64,000 bases of DNA from Xiphophorus maculatus (GCF_002775205.1 NC_036445.1:29313953-29377952); one strand, 5' to 3'; positions 11,970 through 25,727 are shown, counted from the stretch's first letter. Numbers and translations: made by a program. Notes: a model not told the origin generated them from the sequence alone.

Positions 11970-14900
11970 CATAATTTCTGTGCATGTGTAGGCTTCTATA
12001 CGGAGTCCCACATATACACAGAATAACATAATAAAAATTTCCTATGAGTGTATCAGAATATAAATATGTCTCATAATGTAAACAGTCTCTACTGTTACAT
12101 TAGCAGAAAGCATTTGCTGAGACGTCGTCTCTGACATGCTGCGTCGTTATCCGTAATCTGATTTGATTTGAAGAGCTGGTAGCTAAGCTGCTGCTATTTA
12201 GTGCAACAGAAGCATGTTGCTCCATCCATAACACTCAGACTCATTTCCGTAACTCTTGTGACACAAACGTAAACCAAAATGATAAAAGTAGAAAATGTTG
12301 CACATGTTGGCTGGTTAATAGAGGCCTACAGGTGGTTTAATAATGAGCATCACCTCGATCAGTGGAGAAGCAGGAGAGAAATGTTGCTGTGTTAGTAAAG
12401 CATTGACATGGTCATCATGGGGATAAATGTCATGGTATATTTTTTTATACTTAACTTTAGAATAGTTTTTTTTTTTAACAGTGTTAAAAGAACTTTAAAC
12501 CAAACAACTTTTGTGAATTTTAGAACACATGGTTAGATTATGAATATAGACTCACAACCTTCCACTGATATTTGGTTAAATTAACTTTAGAAGGTTGTAG
12601 ACAGAGTTGGGTAGTAACTAGTAACATTTACATGAGTAACATTTTGGACAAAATGTACTTGTAGGAGTTCTTTTGCTACGCTGCACTTTATACTTTGTTG
12701 AGCTGCCAGTAATTTTAGTTTTGAAGTATCACTCCTCTTCCTTGAATAAAATTCACACCTGCAGTTTTTGTTCAAGTTTCGTAAGTTTTGTGTAGGAAGA
12801 AATTGATTTAGAGAATTTTTTATTTTTTTTTTGCCTGATTTTGCTATTTTTGTAATTTTGTTGTTTATATGAATTATTGTCATTTTTGACCATCAAATAA
12901 CAGCATTTCCACATTACTTTATATTTTGGTCCTCCTAATGAGGTAAGTTTTAGATATTAAGTGATTGATTATCTGGTCTACTCAGTACTTAAGTGGCACT
13001 TTTACCAAAGACCTTCCACATTGACTCTTAATAACTTTGACCAAAAACAACTAAGTGCCAACTGCAGGTTTTAGCAGTTCTTTTAGATATTTCATGGAAT
13101 AATTGCACTAATTTTCAAAAGTTTTATTTCTTAAAACCTAAAACTAATTTTCTGAGCAGTTCAGTTGGTAGAGCATGTGCACCCTGTCCAAAGACGTTGA
13201 CTACGCGTTTGTCCTGGGTTCAATTCCTGATCTCGAGCCATTTGCTGCATGTCTTCTCCTTCTCTGCTATACCCTTTCCAAAACCACTTTAAATCTGTCT
13301 TTGGAATCACTGTCCCAAAGACAGTGATCACAAAGGATACTGTCTTTATATCCAATTTGGAACGGCAAATTGTATCGATTTTCCAACCACCTAGCCCAAA
13401 CTGTCTCCCTCAGATGAAAGGAAATGGAGTACGATATAAAAGAACAACACAGGAGGGAAGAAGGCTCAAATTGATCACTTCCACCATTAAGGCAGTTTTA
13501 TATCAACATGTATTGTAAAGATGCAGTTCCACTGGCTGATTTTTTCATTTATAACGAGACATTTTCCCTATGTTATAAGTGAAATAATTTGGCAGTGGAG
13601 CTGGTGCTTTTTCATCAATATTAAATAAGGATCGACTTAAAACAAGTTCCTATAGTTTGCTGAAAAGTTCCCTGTAAGTCAGTTCTGTCTTATTTCAAGT
13701 GTATTAAGATATTTGCACTAGAAACTAGACCAAAATATGTGGTAAGATTTTGTGTTTTTGCAACGCAGAGGTGAGTAGAGTACCACAAATATGTACTCAG
13801 GTAAACAAAGCGGTGCTGTGGGGGTGTGGGGCTTAAGCACAACCCACATATGGAGGCCTTAGTCGTGGACGCGGCTGTCGCCGGTTCGATTCCTGGTTTC
13901 TTCCCCCTTCTCTCATTATCCACTTTCCTGTCAAGTCACTATCAAATAAAGGCCACTAGAGCCAATAAAACCTTTAAAAAAACAACATAGAGCTACTCAA
14001 GTAAAGGCAAAAAGTAACTAAGAAATAAAGAACAATATTTTATAAAAAGGCTTGGCAAGTACTAAGTAACTGAACCAGAAAGATAGAAATATATGTTTAT
14101 GTGCAAAATGTTAGTATTCTAAAGACTGAAATGAAAAAACAAAGAATTCATATAAGTAGCATAATAGTACAATAATACAGAAGGAACCCTTTTTATTTCC
14201 ATATTAAACGTACGACATCAATACTAGCTGCCAGTCATACAGCTGCATAACAAAAAGTGGAAGGAAGCCCACAAGGTTTTGACCCAAGTCATACATGTTG
14301 AAAGACAGTTATGTCTGATTCTGACCAAATGTGTGTAAAACCTTTGAATTTGAGGAAAGTTACAAAACATTTCCAAAACAAAACTTTCTCACTAAATCTT
14401 CTGACAAACAGACATAATTTTGGTCATTCTAACTAAGCTAAAAGAAGAAAAGTGTGGTCTGATTTAACTTCACAGTGAGGAAAACCATAAATGTGAATGC
14501 GTAAAGGCACCGTTTATTTCAACATGCACACATTCAAAACACTGAGGAAGTGACAGTAGCTGCTGTGAAAGTATTTCACTGTAAAGTATTTTATGCTGGT
14601 GCAATAAACTGATATTACTTGAACATTGTAATTCATGACATGCGAATCTTTTAAGAGTCACTGCAGCTGAGAGGCACGTCTGCCTGCTGGTGTTGTCTGT
14701 GTACTTAAATACATTATCGGGACCCAACTAATAAACCTTTCATTCAAAGTTATACTGTAAAATTTTAAAGGTGTAAAGCAATGAACAAAAATCTTCCGTT
14801 AGGAAATCCTAAATGATTTAAGTTAAGAAAGAGTAAACAGAATTTACAAGGTTTGTTCATATTTGAACATGCTAAAGAGTAAAGTCAAGTCTGGCTGCGT

Positions 14901-17900
14901 TTCAGTTATCAACGTGAAACTGGAAGGAATTGAATGGTGATATTAAATTATGTGCTTTTTAGTGAGAGTCAAGAGCCTTAAAATGTAAAATCATAAAAGC
15001 TCACACTGTTACGTAGATGTAAATATGCATTGTGTAACACTATATTTATGTGAACTATGTATATACATGCCTATTTAAATATAAATGTGTGTATTTATTT
15101 ATGTATTTATATGGACAGTAAATAAGCTCCATTACTGTAGGTTGCTGAGTAGGGAAGTATAAGCCTTGTCTTCAGCCTAATCCTTCTTTTTTGGTAAATT
15201 ATTGGTTTGCAAAATAGTGTTTTATTTATTTTTTTCTTTTTGTTGTAATGTTGTTCATTTACCAACATAGAGTTCATCTGAAATCTGAACCTGGTTTCTC
15301 TCCATGCAGGGATGGATAGTCCTGAGGATCTGTGTCTTCTGTATTCCAACAGAGCGGCGTGCTACCTGAAAGACGGCAACAGTCAGGACTGCATACAGGA
15401 CTGCACCAGGTGAGCTCACTCCTAATCCAGCATGATGACAGAGAGGCTACAGTAGCCGATCCCAGTCATTTAATGAACCATCACTGAGGGAACCTCCCAC
15501 CCTAAAACACTTAATGTCCCTGCAGAGCGATGGGGTTACAAACACCACACTGATATGTTGTGTATTAAGTAACAGACATCTAAAACAGCTTGTAAACACG
15601 AACTGTAGATACAGAAACACAGTCTTCTCGTCTTGCATGCATCACAGGGGCCTTGATCCTTTGTGCTCGTCTAATTATGTCTATTTATACTAACCAGAGC
15701 CCTGGAGCTGCAGCCGTTCTCCCTCAAGCCCCTCCTGCGCCGGGCCATGGCTTACGAGTCGCTGGAGCGCTACAGGAAGGCCTACGTGGATTACAAGACC
15801 GTCCTGCAGATCGACACCAGCGTGCAGGCGGCACACGACAGCGTCAACAGGTGTTAGCTCCCACCGTTCAGAGCGGCTACGCTGAAGCAGGGCAAACTGA
15901 ACGCATTCAGTTCAAAGCTGTCCTTCAAATATCAGTTAATGCTTTATAGTCATTGGTTTCTGGCTGAAGCCTACTGAAAACCTTGATTTTACTTCTTTAT
16001 CTGTATGTCTTTCCATGTTTGTAGACCCCACTATGTTAGGGTTGGCAAGTAGAAGTCAAGTGTCGTCTTTCTGACCACTGGCTGCCCTCAGGGTTGTGTA
16101 CTGAGCCCACTGCTTAACTTCAGTCAATCATTTTACTGTTTATATTTGTATTGATATTTTTTAATTTTCATTTGTTTCTTTTATTATTAGTGAAGCTGTA
16201 TCAATCTGTAGATTTTAATTGTGCAGTTGGATGACAGTAAAGTCTGTCTGTCTACTTTTAGAACTTAAACTGTTACATTTCCAGAGACTTAAACACAACC
16301 AGGTTTTTTTTTAGTCACTTAGAGATTTAGCTTGAGCTAAAGGCTAAATATGGCTGCTAAAGTACATGTGCTTCTGTGTTATGCAATACAAACACTTATA
16401 GTCACTCATCAGGTCAAGGGAAGTTACTCAAGTTGCTCAAGTTCAAAAAAATTTACATATTGAATAAACTAAAAGTAGGAAGTTTGATCATCAAGTCATC
16501 ATCATTTAAAGAGTGAAGGTTACAAACTAACAGCTTTTCTGAAAATATATTAGAGGTTATTTTTGACATCTTCCCAAAATAATTGCATTTATTGCCAAAA
16601 TATGATTTAGGTAAATAAATAAATAAATAAATAAATAGGCAAAAAAAAGAAACAGGACATTATTTTAGGAAGTTAATGATTTAAAAAATTCTTATATGGT
16701 TAAAGTTTGCAGAGCTTTGCTCAAAGCTAAAAGTGGCTGATTTAAAAAGTCCAGGAGTAGAAATGTTTGTCTTTTAGTTTTAGATTACAGTAGAATTATT
16801 TCAGTATTTTTCCCCTTTTTATTTCTTTCTTTACTTCTCATCTAAGAACCAAATCAAGAAAAAACTACGAAGACCTAAACGACTGCACTGAACGCAGTTT
16901 CTGAAAATAGACATAGACTTTATATGATATTTTCACACGTTTTCTTTTTGCTTCGCCTAATTTTACCCCCTTTATTTGATCCGTTTACATCACAGCAAAA
17001 AAACATTGGGAATTACCGTAGTATTTTTGGATGCAGAAAGTGAAAAATACAAAAAGTGAGTTTTTGTTTTTGTTTTTTTGTTTTTTTTTAGCTCTATTCA
17101 AACCCGCTCTGTTTCTGTTTTTTTCTCTCTCACCAGAATCACTCGGATGCTGATCGAGGAGGACGGTGCAGAGTGGAGAGAGAAACTCCCAGACATTCCC
17201 CTGGTTCCCCTGTCCGCCCAGCAGCACCGACGAGAAGAACCCCCCAGCCAGCAGGTCCTGCAGGCTCGAGCAGAAAAAGCCTCCAGAGACGCAGGTCTGT
17301 TGAAAATGGACCACTATGCGTTTTAATATCAAGGAATTTGCTATATTTTACAGTGCCTGACCAGTTTAAGAATGTTTTTTTTTTTTACATGAATTATTCT
17401 AAAAGGATATCAGATACAGTTGTGTGTTTTTACAAATGAACTAGTTGGGGGGTTTGTCTCTAGAAATTCTTATTTTGGGGGAAATTATTATTTTTTTTTT
17501 AAGTTCCATTCTGACGATTAACATTTTTTGAAAGGGAATGTTGTTTACAGAGACAGTTCGTCTTATTTATGGTTTTGTTTGTTTGCCACTTTTACTTCCT
17601 TTTTATTTATTGTTTTATTATTTTTGCTTGTTTTATTTTGGGAAAAAAATATATATTCCAATTCCACTGTAAAGAGTTCTTTAAAAAAAAAAAAAAAAAA
17701 GTTGAATTTCTCTTTGAGAGAGTGAAGCAGCATTTCCATGCCTTTGAAAATGGTCTCAAAACAGCAACATTATCGATTATCGCGATGACTACTGGGACGA
17801 TTTATTGCCTAGCAGAATTAGTCATGATGTCAGGGCTACTAGCAAGGCGGCTCGACTGGACTGTTATTTTGTATCAGATTTTTTTTGTGTTTGCCACAAG

Positions 17901-20900
17901 AGGCATTTATACTTTTAGAAGCCACATTACATTTGTCACCTCCTTGCGCTGACCACGCGCTTTCCTCATTCCCCAGGCTTTGCTCCAGCTGCTAATAATA
18001 CACTTTAATAGAGAAAAGAGCTGCTGGCACACTTTCCCCTCCCTGATGATGCTCTGCAGCAGATTGATTAGCCCGTAGTTCCCGCTGTGACTGATTGCTG
18101 ACTTTCTCTCTCATGCCGTGTGTCCGGCCAGCTCAGCATTCTTCTACAGCGTTAAACCTCCAGCTGCACAACACTGGCCCGTCAAACGGAGGCCAATTAA
18201 AACGTCCTGCCAGCCGGATTTATGACGGCAAAAGAGAGGCAAATGGAAGTGGTCCGCACAGGAATAATCAATGTTAAGTAATCACCTCTTTATTCTGTGT
18301 TGTAGAAAGGAGAGCAGAAGTCCGTTTTACAGCTTTGAAGCAAGAAGGGAATGATTTTGTGAAGAAGGGCCAGTACCAGGAAGCTCTGGGGAAGTACGCA
18401 GAATGCCTTAAGCTAAAGCCAAAGGAGTGTGCTATCTACACCAACAGGTTAGATAACTCAGTATCTCTCTCTCTCTCTCTCTGTCTGCCGCTGTGTTCTT
18501 TCTGTTGTCGGCACACTGCTCAGAATGAAGAAAGGAAACTCCTGCTGGGATGAAAAATCTCCTGCTGTGCGATTCTGTTCGCACACGTCACGAACTCTGC
18601 TGTGAAAATAGCTTTTCTGTAGTACAGCCAGACCAGAACAGACGCCCAAGGTCACCTCAAGGTAGCTGCTGAGGAGAGACAAGAGATTCTTTAATGTATT
18701 CTTGTCCCTTTTTTCGACATTTAACCCTCCCACGTTCTTAAGAGAAGCGGTCAATAGAACCTTGTGAGCTTAACAACATGTGTTCGGTCTGACTTGCGCT
18801 TTTACGAGTTTTCCCATTGTCCAACTGTGACATGTGGGGTCTAACTGACTCTTAAGATCGTGGGAGGATTAAATATGCCTAGATTTTCTATATAAGTTTT
18901 TTTTTTTTTTACTAATTCTCAGGAGTAAAAAGGCCCTTTGCTGAAAGAACATACTTAGAGCAGTAATTCAGTGGAAACTGTACAAGAGATACATACTGTA
19001 CGTTTTGCATTGAAGATAAACAAAAAAAACTTTGTAAATATGTTCTACCTAAAATTCCTCAAGTCCTGTCGTTTTAGCTTCAGCCGCTTCAAACTCTGTA
19101 AAACAAAATCTCCTATTGAGATCAGTTCAACCATAAAACGCTCAACAGACCAGCCATACACTGGGCTTAGCTTTTCATGATGATGTTAAAATTAAAATCC
19201 GATTAATCAATAGAATAATCGATTGCTAAAATAATATCTGCAGCCCTACATAAGGATTATTGTTTGTCTTAAATGTCTGAAATTCTAAAGATAAAAATGT
19301 CTTCAACATATTAAATTTGTAGAAAACTCCAGTTGAAAGTAATCCTCTTTCTACTGTGACTTTTACAAGTATTCACACTCCTTAAACTTTACAACCCCAA
19401 ACATAAGTGTGTTTTATTGGGATCGCGTGATAAACACAGAGAAGTCCAGAAGCTGTGGGCTTTTGTATCCGACCATCTTTACTCAGGTTCCTATAAATAA
19501 AATTGAACGCAACCAGAAGACAACTGATTTATAAAGCTAGCTGGCAGAGCTAGGTCACCAAACAATATTTTACCGCTTAATCCGTCGTCTGATAATGACA
19601 GAACATGGAGCATGTTATCAAATTCAGTTCATTCGTCTATCAAGCCGAGCAGCTGGTGAGCAGAACTGACAGGGTTGTTGGTGCGATTCCAGAGCTCTGT
19701 GCTACCTAAAGCTGCAGCGGTTCGGTGAGGCCAAGCAGGACTGCGACGCAGCGTTGGAGCTGGAGCCGGACAACAAGAAGGCCTTCTTCAGACGGGCCCT
19801 GGCCAACAAGGGCCTCCAGGTCAGCACACACAAACGCCGCGCTTCTGTCTTCATTAAAACCAGCGTTTTTACACAAACGGCACATTTGCGTGCAGCATGA
19901 ATTTCACAGCCAGTTTGTGTGTTCGCTCCCATCAGGACTACCTGGCATGCAGCTCGGACCTGCAGGAAGTGCTGCAGCTGGACCCCAACGTGCAGGAGGC
20001 TGAGAAGGAGCTGGAGGAGGTCACGGTTCTGCTCAGACAGAGTCTGGCCAGGACACAGGACAAACCCAGGAAGACCGTCGCCATCACAGAGGTACGTCTG
20101 TGTTCTGTTTCATGAACACCCGGGCTGGGCCGTCTGCGCTCTATTCAAGTTTATAATCAGTTTTATTTAGCTGTAAGTGGAAAATCATCATAATTAACAG
20201 GAAAAAAATGCTCAAAAACATCAGTCTGTGTGAATATAAAGCTGTTTCATTTGGTGAAATAAACCTTCACTTATTAAGATACACATCAGCAAAAAAACAA
20301 CATGGTGGTCCTGGTTGGAATTCACATTACGGGTGCACTGATTGACGTTTATTGGCCGACCGCCGATTTTTTATTTTTATCGTAAACATTGCTAAATATA
20401 GCAAGAGTTGCTAAATCAGCCGTACATGTAAAAGCTGACGTGGTGGGTGAGTTTTCAGACGTTTGCTGAGGTTCCACATCCATAACTCACCTGGCTCCAA
20501 CACGTGTGTCCGTCTCGTACCGCAGGTTGACGGTGAGGAGGCCGTGACGGAAGCTCCAAACTGCGTGAGCAGCTGCACAGGAGACAACATCAGCATCAAC
20601 CTCAAACCCAGCAGCGCCTACGAATTCGGTCAGTCTTTGAACGCAGCGCGCTGCTGCGGAAACGCAGCAGCCTGCGCCAAACTGCTGGCATCCACGGAAC
20701 CAGAACTGCTTCCCCAGTATCTTAGCAACCAGCTGGACGGACACACCATCAGCTTCATTGTGAAGGCACTGGACTCGCATTTACTGGAAGAGAAGCCCGA
20801 CTTGGCGTACCGGCATCTCGATCAGCTGCACACCGCCGACAGGTTCCGGGTAAGAGGCAATTCAAACTGTTTTGTTGGTGAATATTTTAAAACTATAACT

Positions 20901-21069
20901 CGTATATGAATGGAGGTAAACAGCTGGACTGTGTCTGCAGGTCGCTCTCACGATGCTGGAGAAGGACGAGCGTCGCCACGTGACTCAGCTCTTTGAGCGT
21001 CTTTCAGCTGTGGAGAGCGCAGAGTTCACCAAGGATGAAGTTCAGAATCTGGCCAACAAATACATCTGA
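4394..21069 (+). CDS. spag1: Sperm-associated antigen 1, dynein axonemal assembly factor (complete)
   Basis: SPAG1 is a cytoplasmic TPR co-chaperone (R2SP-like, with HSP70/HSP90 and RUVBL1/2) needed to pre-assemble axonemal dynein arms. Loss causes primary ciliary dyskinesia in humans. Coding exons: 4394-4533, 5122-5281, 5405-5527, 5617-5687, 5858-5970, 6103-6208, 7304-7434, 7543-7649, 8763-8895, 10851-11291, 15310-15409, 15698-15850, 17137-17294, 18306-18447, 19693-19819, 19936-20091, 20526-20849, 20941-21069. They sum to 2814 nt, or 937 codons plus stop (human about 926). The N-terminus carries the conserved PVEHLDYDYIEKCKDVKYLEKIL motif. Three TPR blocks lie at about residues 205-317, 470-593 and 650-787. 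An RPAP3_C-type domain (SSAYEFGQSLNA...) covers about 815-910. The Lys/Ser/Gly-rich linker encoded by the 441-bp exon 10 is weakly conserved. Several donors are weak (GTGCTT, GTGTTA, GTCTGT, GTTAGA). ATG 4394 follows the acceptor at 4359. Confidence 0.95.
4735..4885 (-). mobile_element. Tc1-like transposase remnant
   Basis: The antisense of the familiar fish Tc1 stretch is recognisable, with reading 'CAGCATT(C)TGCTGTGGGGATG...CTTC'. It sits in spag1 intron 1 (4534-5121). It is short, interrupted by stops and lacks ends, so it is a dead relic. Confidence 0.6.
6041..6099 (+). repeat. Compound GT/GTGACG repeat at a splice acceptor
   Basis: Imperfect tandem units of TGTGTGTGACG-like sequence run directly into the acceptor of spag1 exon 6 (AG at 6101-6102). 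They replace the normal pyrimidine tract. Confidence 0.85.
6355..7275 (+). mobile_element. Degraded Tc1/mariner element in spag1 intron 6
   Basis: The left end resembles the Tc1 inverted repeat (AGTTGAAACTAGAAGTTTAC at 6361). Middle parts recall Tc1 transposase, such as 'ATCAACTTCTACAAGT' near 6700 and 'ACCTGAAAGGTCACTCAGCGAGAAAGAA' split across 6811-6840. The right part (7200-7280) has the usual 'TTTGGTATTCCTAACCGACCTAAA'-type end. Many stops and deletions make it inactive. It fills nearly the whole intron 6209-7303. Confidence 0.75.
7925..8000 (-). repeat. LINE 3'-end fragment with ATGG tail
   Basis: Reads ATCCATCCATCCATTTTCTG then TACACCCTTGTCCC..., a pattern that recurs at the ends of fish non-LTR elements (antisense). 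It is in spag1 intron 8 (7650-8762). The rest of that 1.1-kb intron shows nothing recognisable. Confidence 0.55.
9239..10095 (-). pseudogene. LINE reverse transcriptase 3' fragment (frameshifted)
   Basis: The minus-strand frame 10095-9592 encodes the thumb-side part of a non-LTR reverse transcriptase: an FADDVVLL catalytic motif, then SKSEAMVLSRKRV, EEFKYLGILF, RIGAASAVKRALYRSVVVKREL and YGHELWVMTERTRSRIQAAEM. Frame is lost at about 9592. The C-terminal segment GRRPRGRPRTRWRDYVSRLAWERLGIPPEEL returns at 9451-9263, followed by the short GGATGGATGG tail (antisense CATCCATCCA at 9240). The 5' part is absent, as expected of 5'-truncated insertion. It lies in spag1 intron 9, antisense to spag1. 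Clade not assigned. Confidence 0.9.
10155..10466. mobile_element. Miniature element with GGTGCAC ends, copy 1
   Basis: The left end is AGGGGTGCACTGGTAT. The right end is AATTGGTGCACCTTTAGG, so the termini are imperfect inverted repeats around GGTGCAC(C/T). Internal phrases (GGCGATTGGCCGATAC, CACCCCACTGTTACCAACTT, TAGCAACTTTTCTGACAAAA) recur in other copies of this window. There is no coding capacity. It is probably a non-autonomous hAT-like element; no convincing target duplication was found. Sits in spag1 intron 9. Confidence 0.65.
10798..10845 (+). repeat. (TC)n tract before spag1 exon 10
   Basis: A nearly pure CT/TC run forming an extended polypyrimidine tract directly before the TTCTAG acceptor at 10850. 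Confidence 0.85.
11933..11968 (+). repeat. (GA)n microsatellite
   Basis: About 17 uninterrupted GA units in spag1 intron 10 (11292-15309). Confidence 0.95.
12590..12760 (+). repeat. Fish 'GGGTAGTAACTAGTAAC' dispersed repeat fragment
   Basis: CAGAGTTGGGTAGTAACTAG followed by ATTTACATGAGTAACATTTT resembles the common teleost repeat beginning GGTGGGTAGAGTA...TTTTACTCAAGTA. A sister copy is at 45285-45455 and another at 13760-14040. Ends are not resolved. Confidence 0.5.
13140..13290 (+). mobile_element. tRNA-derived SINE (head)
   Basis: A tRNA-like head is present: GAGCAGTTCAGTTGGTAGAG (A-box region, TRGYNNANNNGG-like) and GGGTTCAATTCCTGA (B-box, GGTTCAANTCC) about 55 bases later. Then CATTTGCTGCATGTCTTC follows, a tail phrase shared with the SINEs at 13810 and 42346. 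It is not a functional tRNA, because the stems do not pair. It lies in spag1 intron 10. Confidence 0.75.
13760..14040 (+). repeat. GGGTAGAGTA-type repeat split by a SINE
   Basis: AGAGGTGAGTAGAGTACCAC...GTACTCAGGTAAA before 13808 and AGCTACTCAAGTAAAGGCAA after 13990 look like two halves of one dispersed repeat. The SINE at 13810-13985 lies between them. Confidence 0.5.
13810..13985 (+). mobile_element. tRNA-derived SINE (nearly complete)
   Basis: GGGGGTGTGGGGCTTAAGCAC forms the A-box side. CCTTAGTCGTGGACGCGGCTG follows, then the B-box CCGGTTCGATTCCTGG. The tail is CTTTCCTGTCAAGTCACTATC and AATAAAGGCCACTAGAGCC, then an A-rich end. It is the same family as 42346-42530. Being uninterrupted inside an older repeat, it is the younger insertion. 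Confidence 0.85.
14215..14500 (+). mobile_element. Tc1-like 3'-end remnant
   Basis: CAGTCATACAGCTGCATAAC, GACCCAAGTCATACATGTTG and the terminal phrase TAATTTTGGTCATTCTAACT then TCTGATTTAACTTCACAGTG are typical 3' parts of fish Tc1-like elements. There is no open frame. Located in spag1 intron 10. The remainder of this intron (14500-15309) holds nothing recognised. Confidence 0.6.
16030..16255 (+). mobile_element. LINE fragment with RT 'PQGCVLSPLL' motif
   Basis: At about 16087-16130 the plus strand reads G-C-P-Q-G-C-V-L-S-P-L-L, the conserved (T/G)xPQGCVLSPLL reverse-transcriptase motif. The fragment ends near 16255 with GACAGTAAAGTCTGTCTGTC, a usual fish LINE 3' tail. Everything between is deleted. 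Located in spag1 intron 12 (15851-17136). Confidence 0.7.
16612..16638 (+). repeat. (AAAT)n microsatellite
   Basis: Tandem AAAT units in spag1 intron 12. Confidence 0.85.
18940..19255 (+). mobile_element. CGATTA-end repeat, copy 1
   Basis: AAACTGTACAAGAGATACAT...TTGCATTGAAGATAAACAAA...GCTTTTCATGATGATGTTAA then CGATTAATCAATAGAATAATCGATTGCTAAAATAA and GCAGCCCTA. The same ordered phrases occur at 28360-28706. Probably a hAT-like non-autonomous element, left end missing. In spag1 intron 14. Confidence 0.6.
20328..20445 (+). mobile_element. GGTGCAC-end element, copy 2 (partial)
   Basis: TTACGGGTGCACTGATTGAC followed by TATTGGCCGACCGCCGATTT matches the left end of the family at 10155. The copy breaks off after about 100 bp. 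In spag1 intron 16. Confidence 0.55.
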
Positions 21070-21765
21070 CCCCCCTCCCTCTGCCTCCTCCATGCTGCAT
21101 GAGCTGCTGCTCCTCCAGTCTGGGCTCTATGCAACAGACTACACCAGAACTGAGCTCACAATGTTTCCACAGAAAGACCAAGGAACTGATTGAAAATCTG
21201 ATCGACTCCGACAAGTTCTGAATGTCCTCTTACGTTTGGATAAAGGCTTAAGATATCTTTTTTTTTTGTTTTTCTTCGGAACAGTTTGCTATGCAGATTT
21301 TATGTACCAGCACAAACCACTTTAACTGAACAACTGGATCATTTAACGTAACAAAAGTGTTCCAGCCTCAATGTGGGATCAGTCGAGTGGAGAGTCAGAC
21401 AGCAGGGCGGTCTTCCTCCCAACCCCCAGTGGTCAGCCGGAGTTACATAACAGAAACTCGTGTTCCCAGAACTGAGCTTTGTTTATTTGGTCCATGAAGC
21501 TTTTGAAATCAGAGGCTGTTATTAATCAGCCATGTTAAGAGAAGGTATTCAGTGCTACTTGAGGAAACTGTGGCCGTTAGCAACTGAAGTTCCCTCGCTA
21601 CACAAACGGAAACAACAAAGCTCTTTGCTGTTCAGCGTCAAAAAAGCCCCTCAAAAACTTTCATGTTTAATTCTGTTTCAGCAACTATGCAATAAGATGT
21701 ATTGGATCACTAAGTTTTGCCAGCGATATAAGCTGGAGTCAATAAAGTCACATTCACCTTCACAT
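21070..21765 (+). other. spag1: spag1 3' UTR with poly(A) signal
   Basis: Non-coding sequence following the TGA at 21067-21069. AATAAA at 21741-21746 is followed by a modest GT/T-containing stretch, so cleavage is likely near 21760. A second AATAAA on the plus strand at about 22376 could give a longer form. Confidence 0.6.
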
Positions 21766-21884
21766 GAGCTATAAGACGTGAAAGCTCAAGTGAAGCGGCG
21801 TGCCTATCGTTTTGATTCTGCTAAATATTTGATTTGGCAAACCAGTTTGATTCTTGTTTTTATTTTTTTAAATTACATTTTTTT

Positions 21885-22092
21885 AGCACTGATTTCAGTT
21901 TTCTGTCTGATTCCAGTTTTAGCCGATACCGTTATGGTTTTGTCTAAAAGGTTGCAAAAGCAACAGTGGGGTGGCGACCTCAAAAAGAGTCAGCGGCCGA
22001 TTTACAGAGCTTTGGAGGTAGATAAGGCCGGCGGATAAAATTCAAAAATCAAAATTAAGAAAATCTGGGCTGATTTATCAGTGCACCTGTAG
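21885..22092 (-). mobile_element. GGTGCAC-end element, copy 3 (inverted)
   Basis: Read on the minus strand it starts ACAGGTGCACTGATAAATCA. It keeps the ordered phrases CTTATCTACCTCCA, AAATCGGCCGCTGA and CACCCCACTGTTGC shared with the copy at 10155. It lies just past the spag1 3' end. Confidence 0.6.
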
Positions 22093-24470
<2,378 letters not shown>

Positions 24471-24508
24471 GTTTATTAAATATCAGTGTGTAAGCAGGTG
24501 TTTCTGGC

Positions 24509-25727
24509 CTACTGGTCGGGGGGGGCCGCTTCCTGCGGCGGGTGGTGGTTGTTGTTGTGCTCCTTCAGGAGCTCTCCGCTGTTGCAGTCCAGCTCGCCGG
24601 CACACATGATGTTGATGTTCTCGTCCGTGACGAAGCAGAGTGCCGACAGGTCTGTGCCGTTTCCCAGGGAGGAGGTGGTGCAGGTGGAGGTGGGGGACTG
24701 GGGCGAGCAGTGAGAAGGACACGTCTCCAGCCGGTCGTTCTCCACCTCGGGGAGGGGGCTGACGGTGGCCAAGCGCAGGTGGTAGTCGCCGCCGGCGGAG
24801 CCGTGGCTGCACGACGTCTTCATGCTCTCCAGGTCGGAGCAGCTGAACTCGGACATGTGGCTGCAGTGGGAGTCGGCCACCGAGGGCAGACTGCCGCTCA
24901 GCGACGGCGAGTCGAACTCCGAGGAGTTGGTGCTGCGCTGCTCCAGCAGCTGAGCGTCCATGTCCTCCCGCGTTTCGTTGATCTTGGTGCCGCCGCCCTT
25001 CTTACGCAGCTTGCCTTTGCTCTTTTTGCCGCCGGCGCTGAAGGAGGAGGCCGACGCCTCTTTGGCCCACTTGGCAGCCGTCCCTCTGCCTTCGGAGGAG
25101 CTGCACCCGGCCGTGGGGTTGCTCCAGCCGCAGCGGCCGGCGGCGTTGCTGCAGCCGCTGCCGCCGTCGTCGGCGCTGCTGCCGCCACTGTGGTGCCGTC
25201 GCTTGACGGGTTTGGACTCGATGTCCACCTGGACCTCCATACTGTTTCCCTCTCTGGAGGGACGAGGGGGAAAAACATAAATCAGGGTTTGACGCTTTTC
25301 CCACAGCAAAATTCAAGCATTTTCAGAGTAAGCTTACCAACCTTTACTGCAACACACTTAAGAGATAAAGCCAATAGAAATGAATTTTGAAAAAGATGGT
25401 TTCAAATCTCAAAATAACTACAAAATATCATTTATTGATGTCTCGTGATGGTATTCTACATTCTAAACTAAAATATTACAAAATGTTGCCCTTCTTCAAA
25501 TTAAACAAAGTGTCAAACATGTGCCAGGTTTCTGCAGCAAATATTTTTGTTTGTGCTGCTATCATTTTAAAGATATTAATAAAAACTTTCAGAAATGACA
25601 CAATTATATTGTATCTGCACAAACCAGCTCAAACATGGCACAATTAATTTATATCAATTTCTTTTGATTTAAAGGAGGTGGGGAGGGCAACTTCACACAG
25701 GTTGGAATTTTATGTTTGAAATATCTG

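Noticed and set aside
13140-13215. Possible tRNA gene
   Set aside because: A- and B-box sequences are present but the acceptor and anticodon stems do not form, and the tail matches the SINE family at 13810 and 42346.
24542-25390. 282-codon plus-strand ORF opposite the last rnf19a exon
   Set aside because: It is a GC-rich antisense shadow of a real coding exon ([14 protein letters not shown]...). Its Val/Gly/Ala-rich translation has no recognisable domain.
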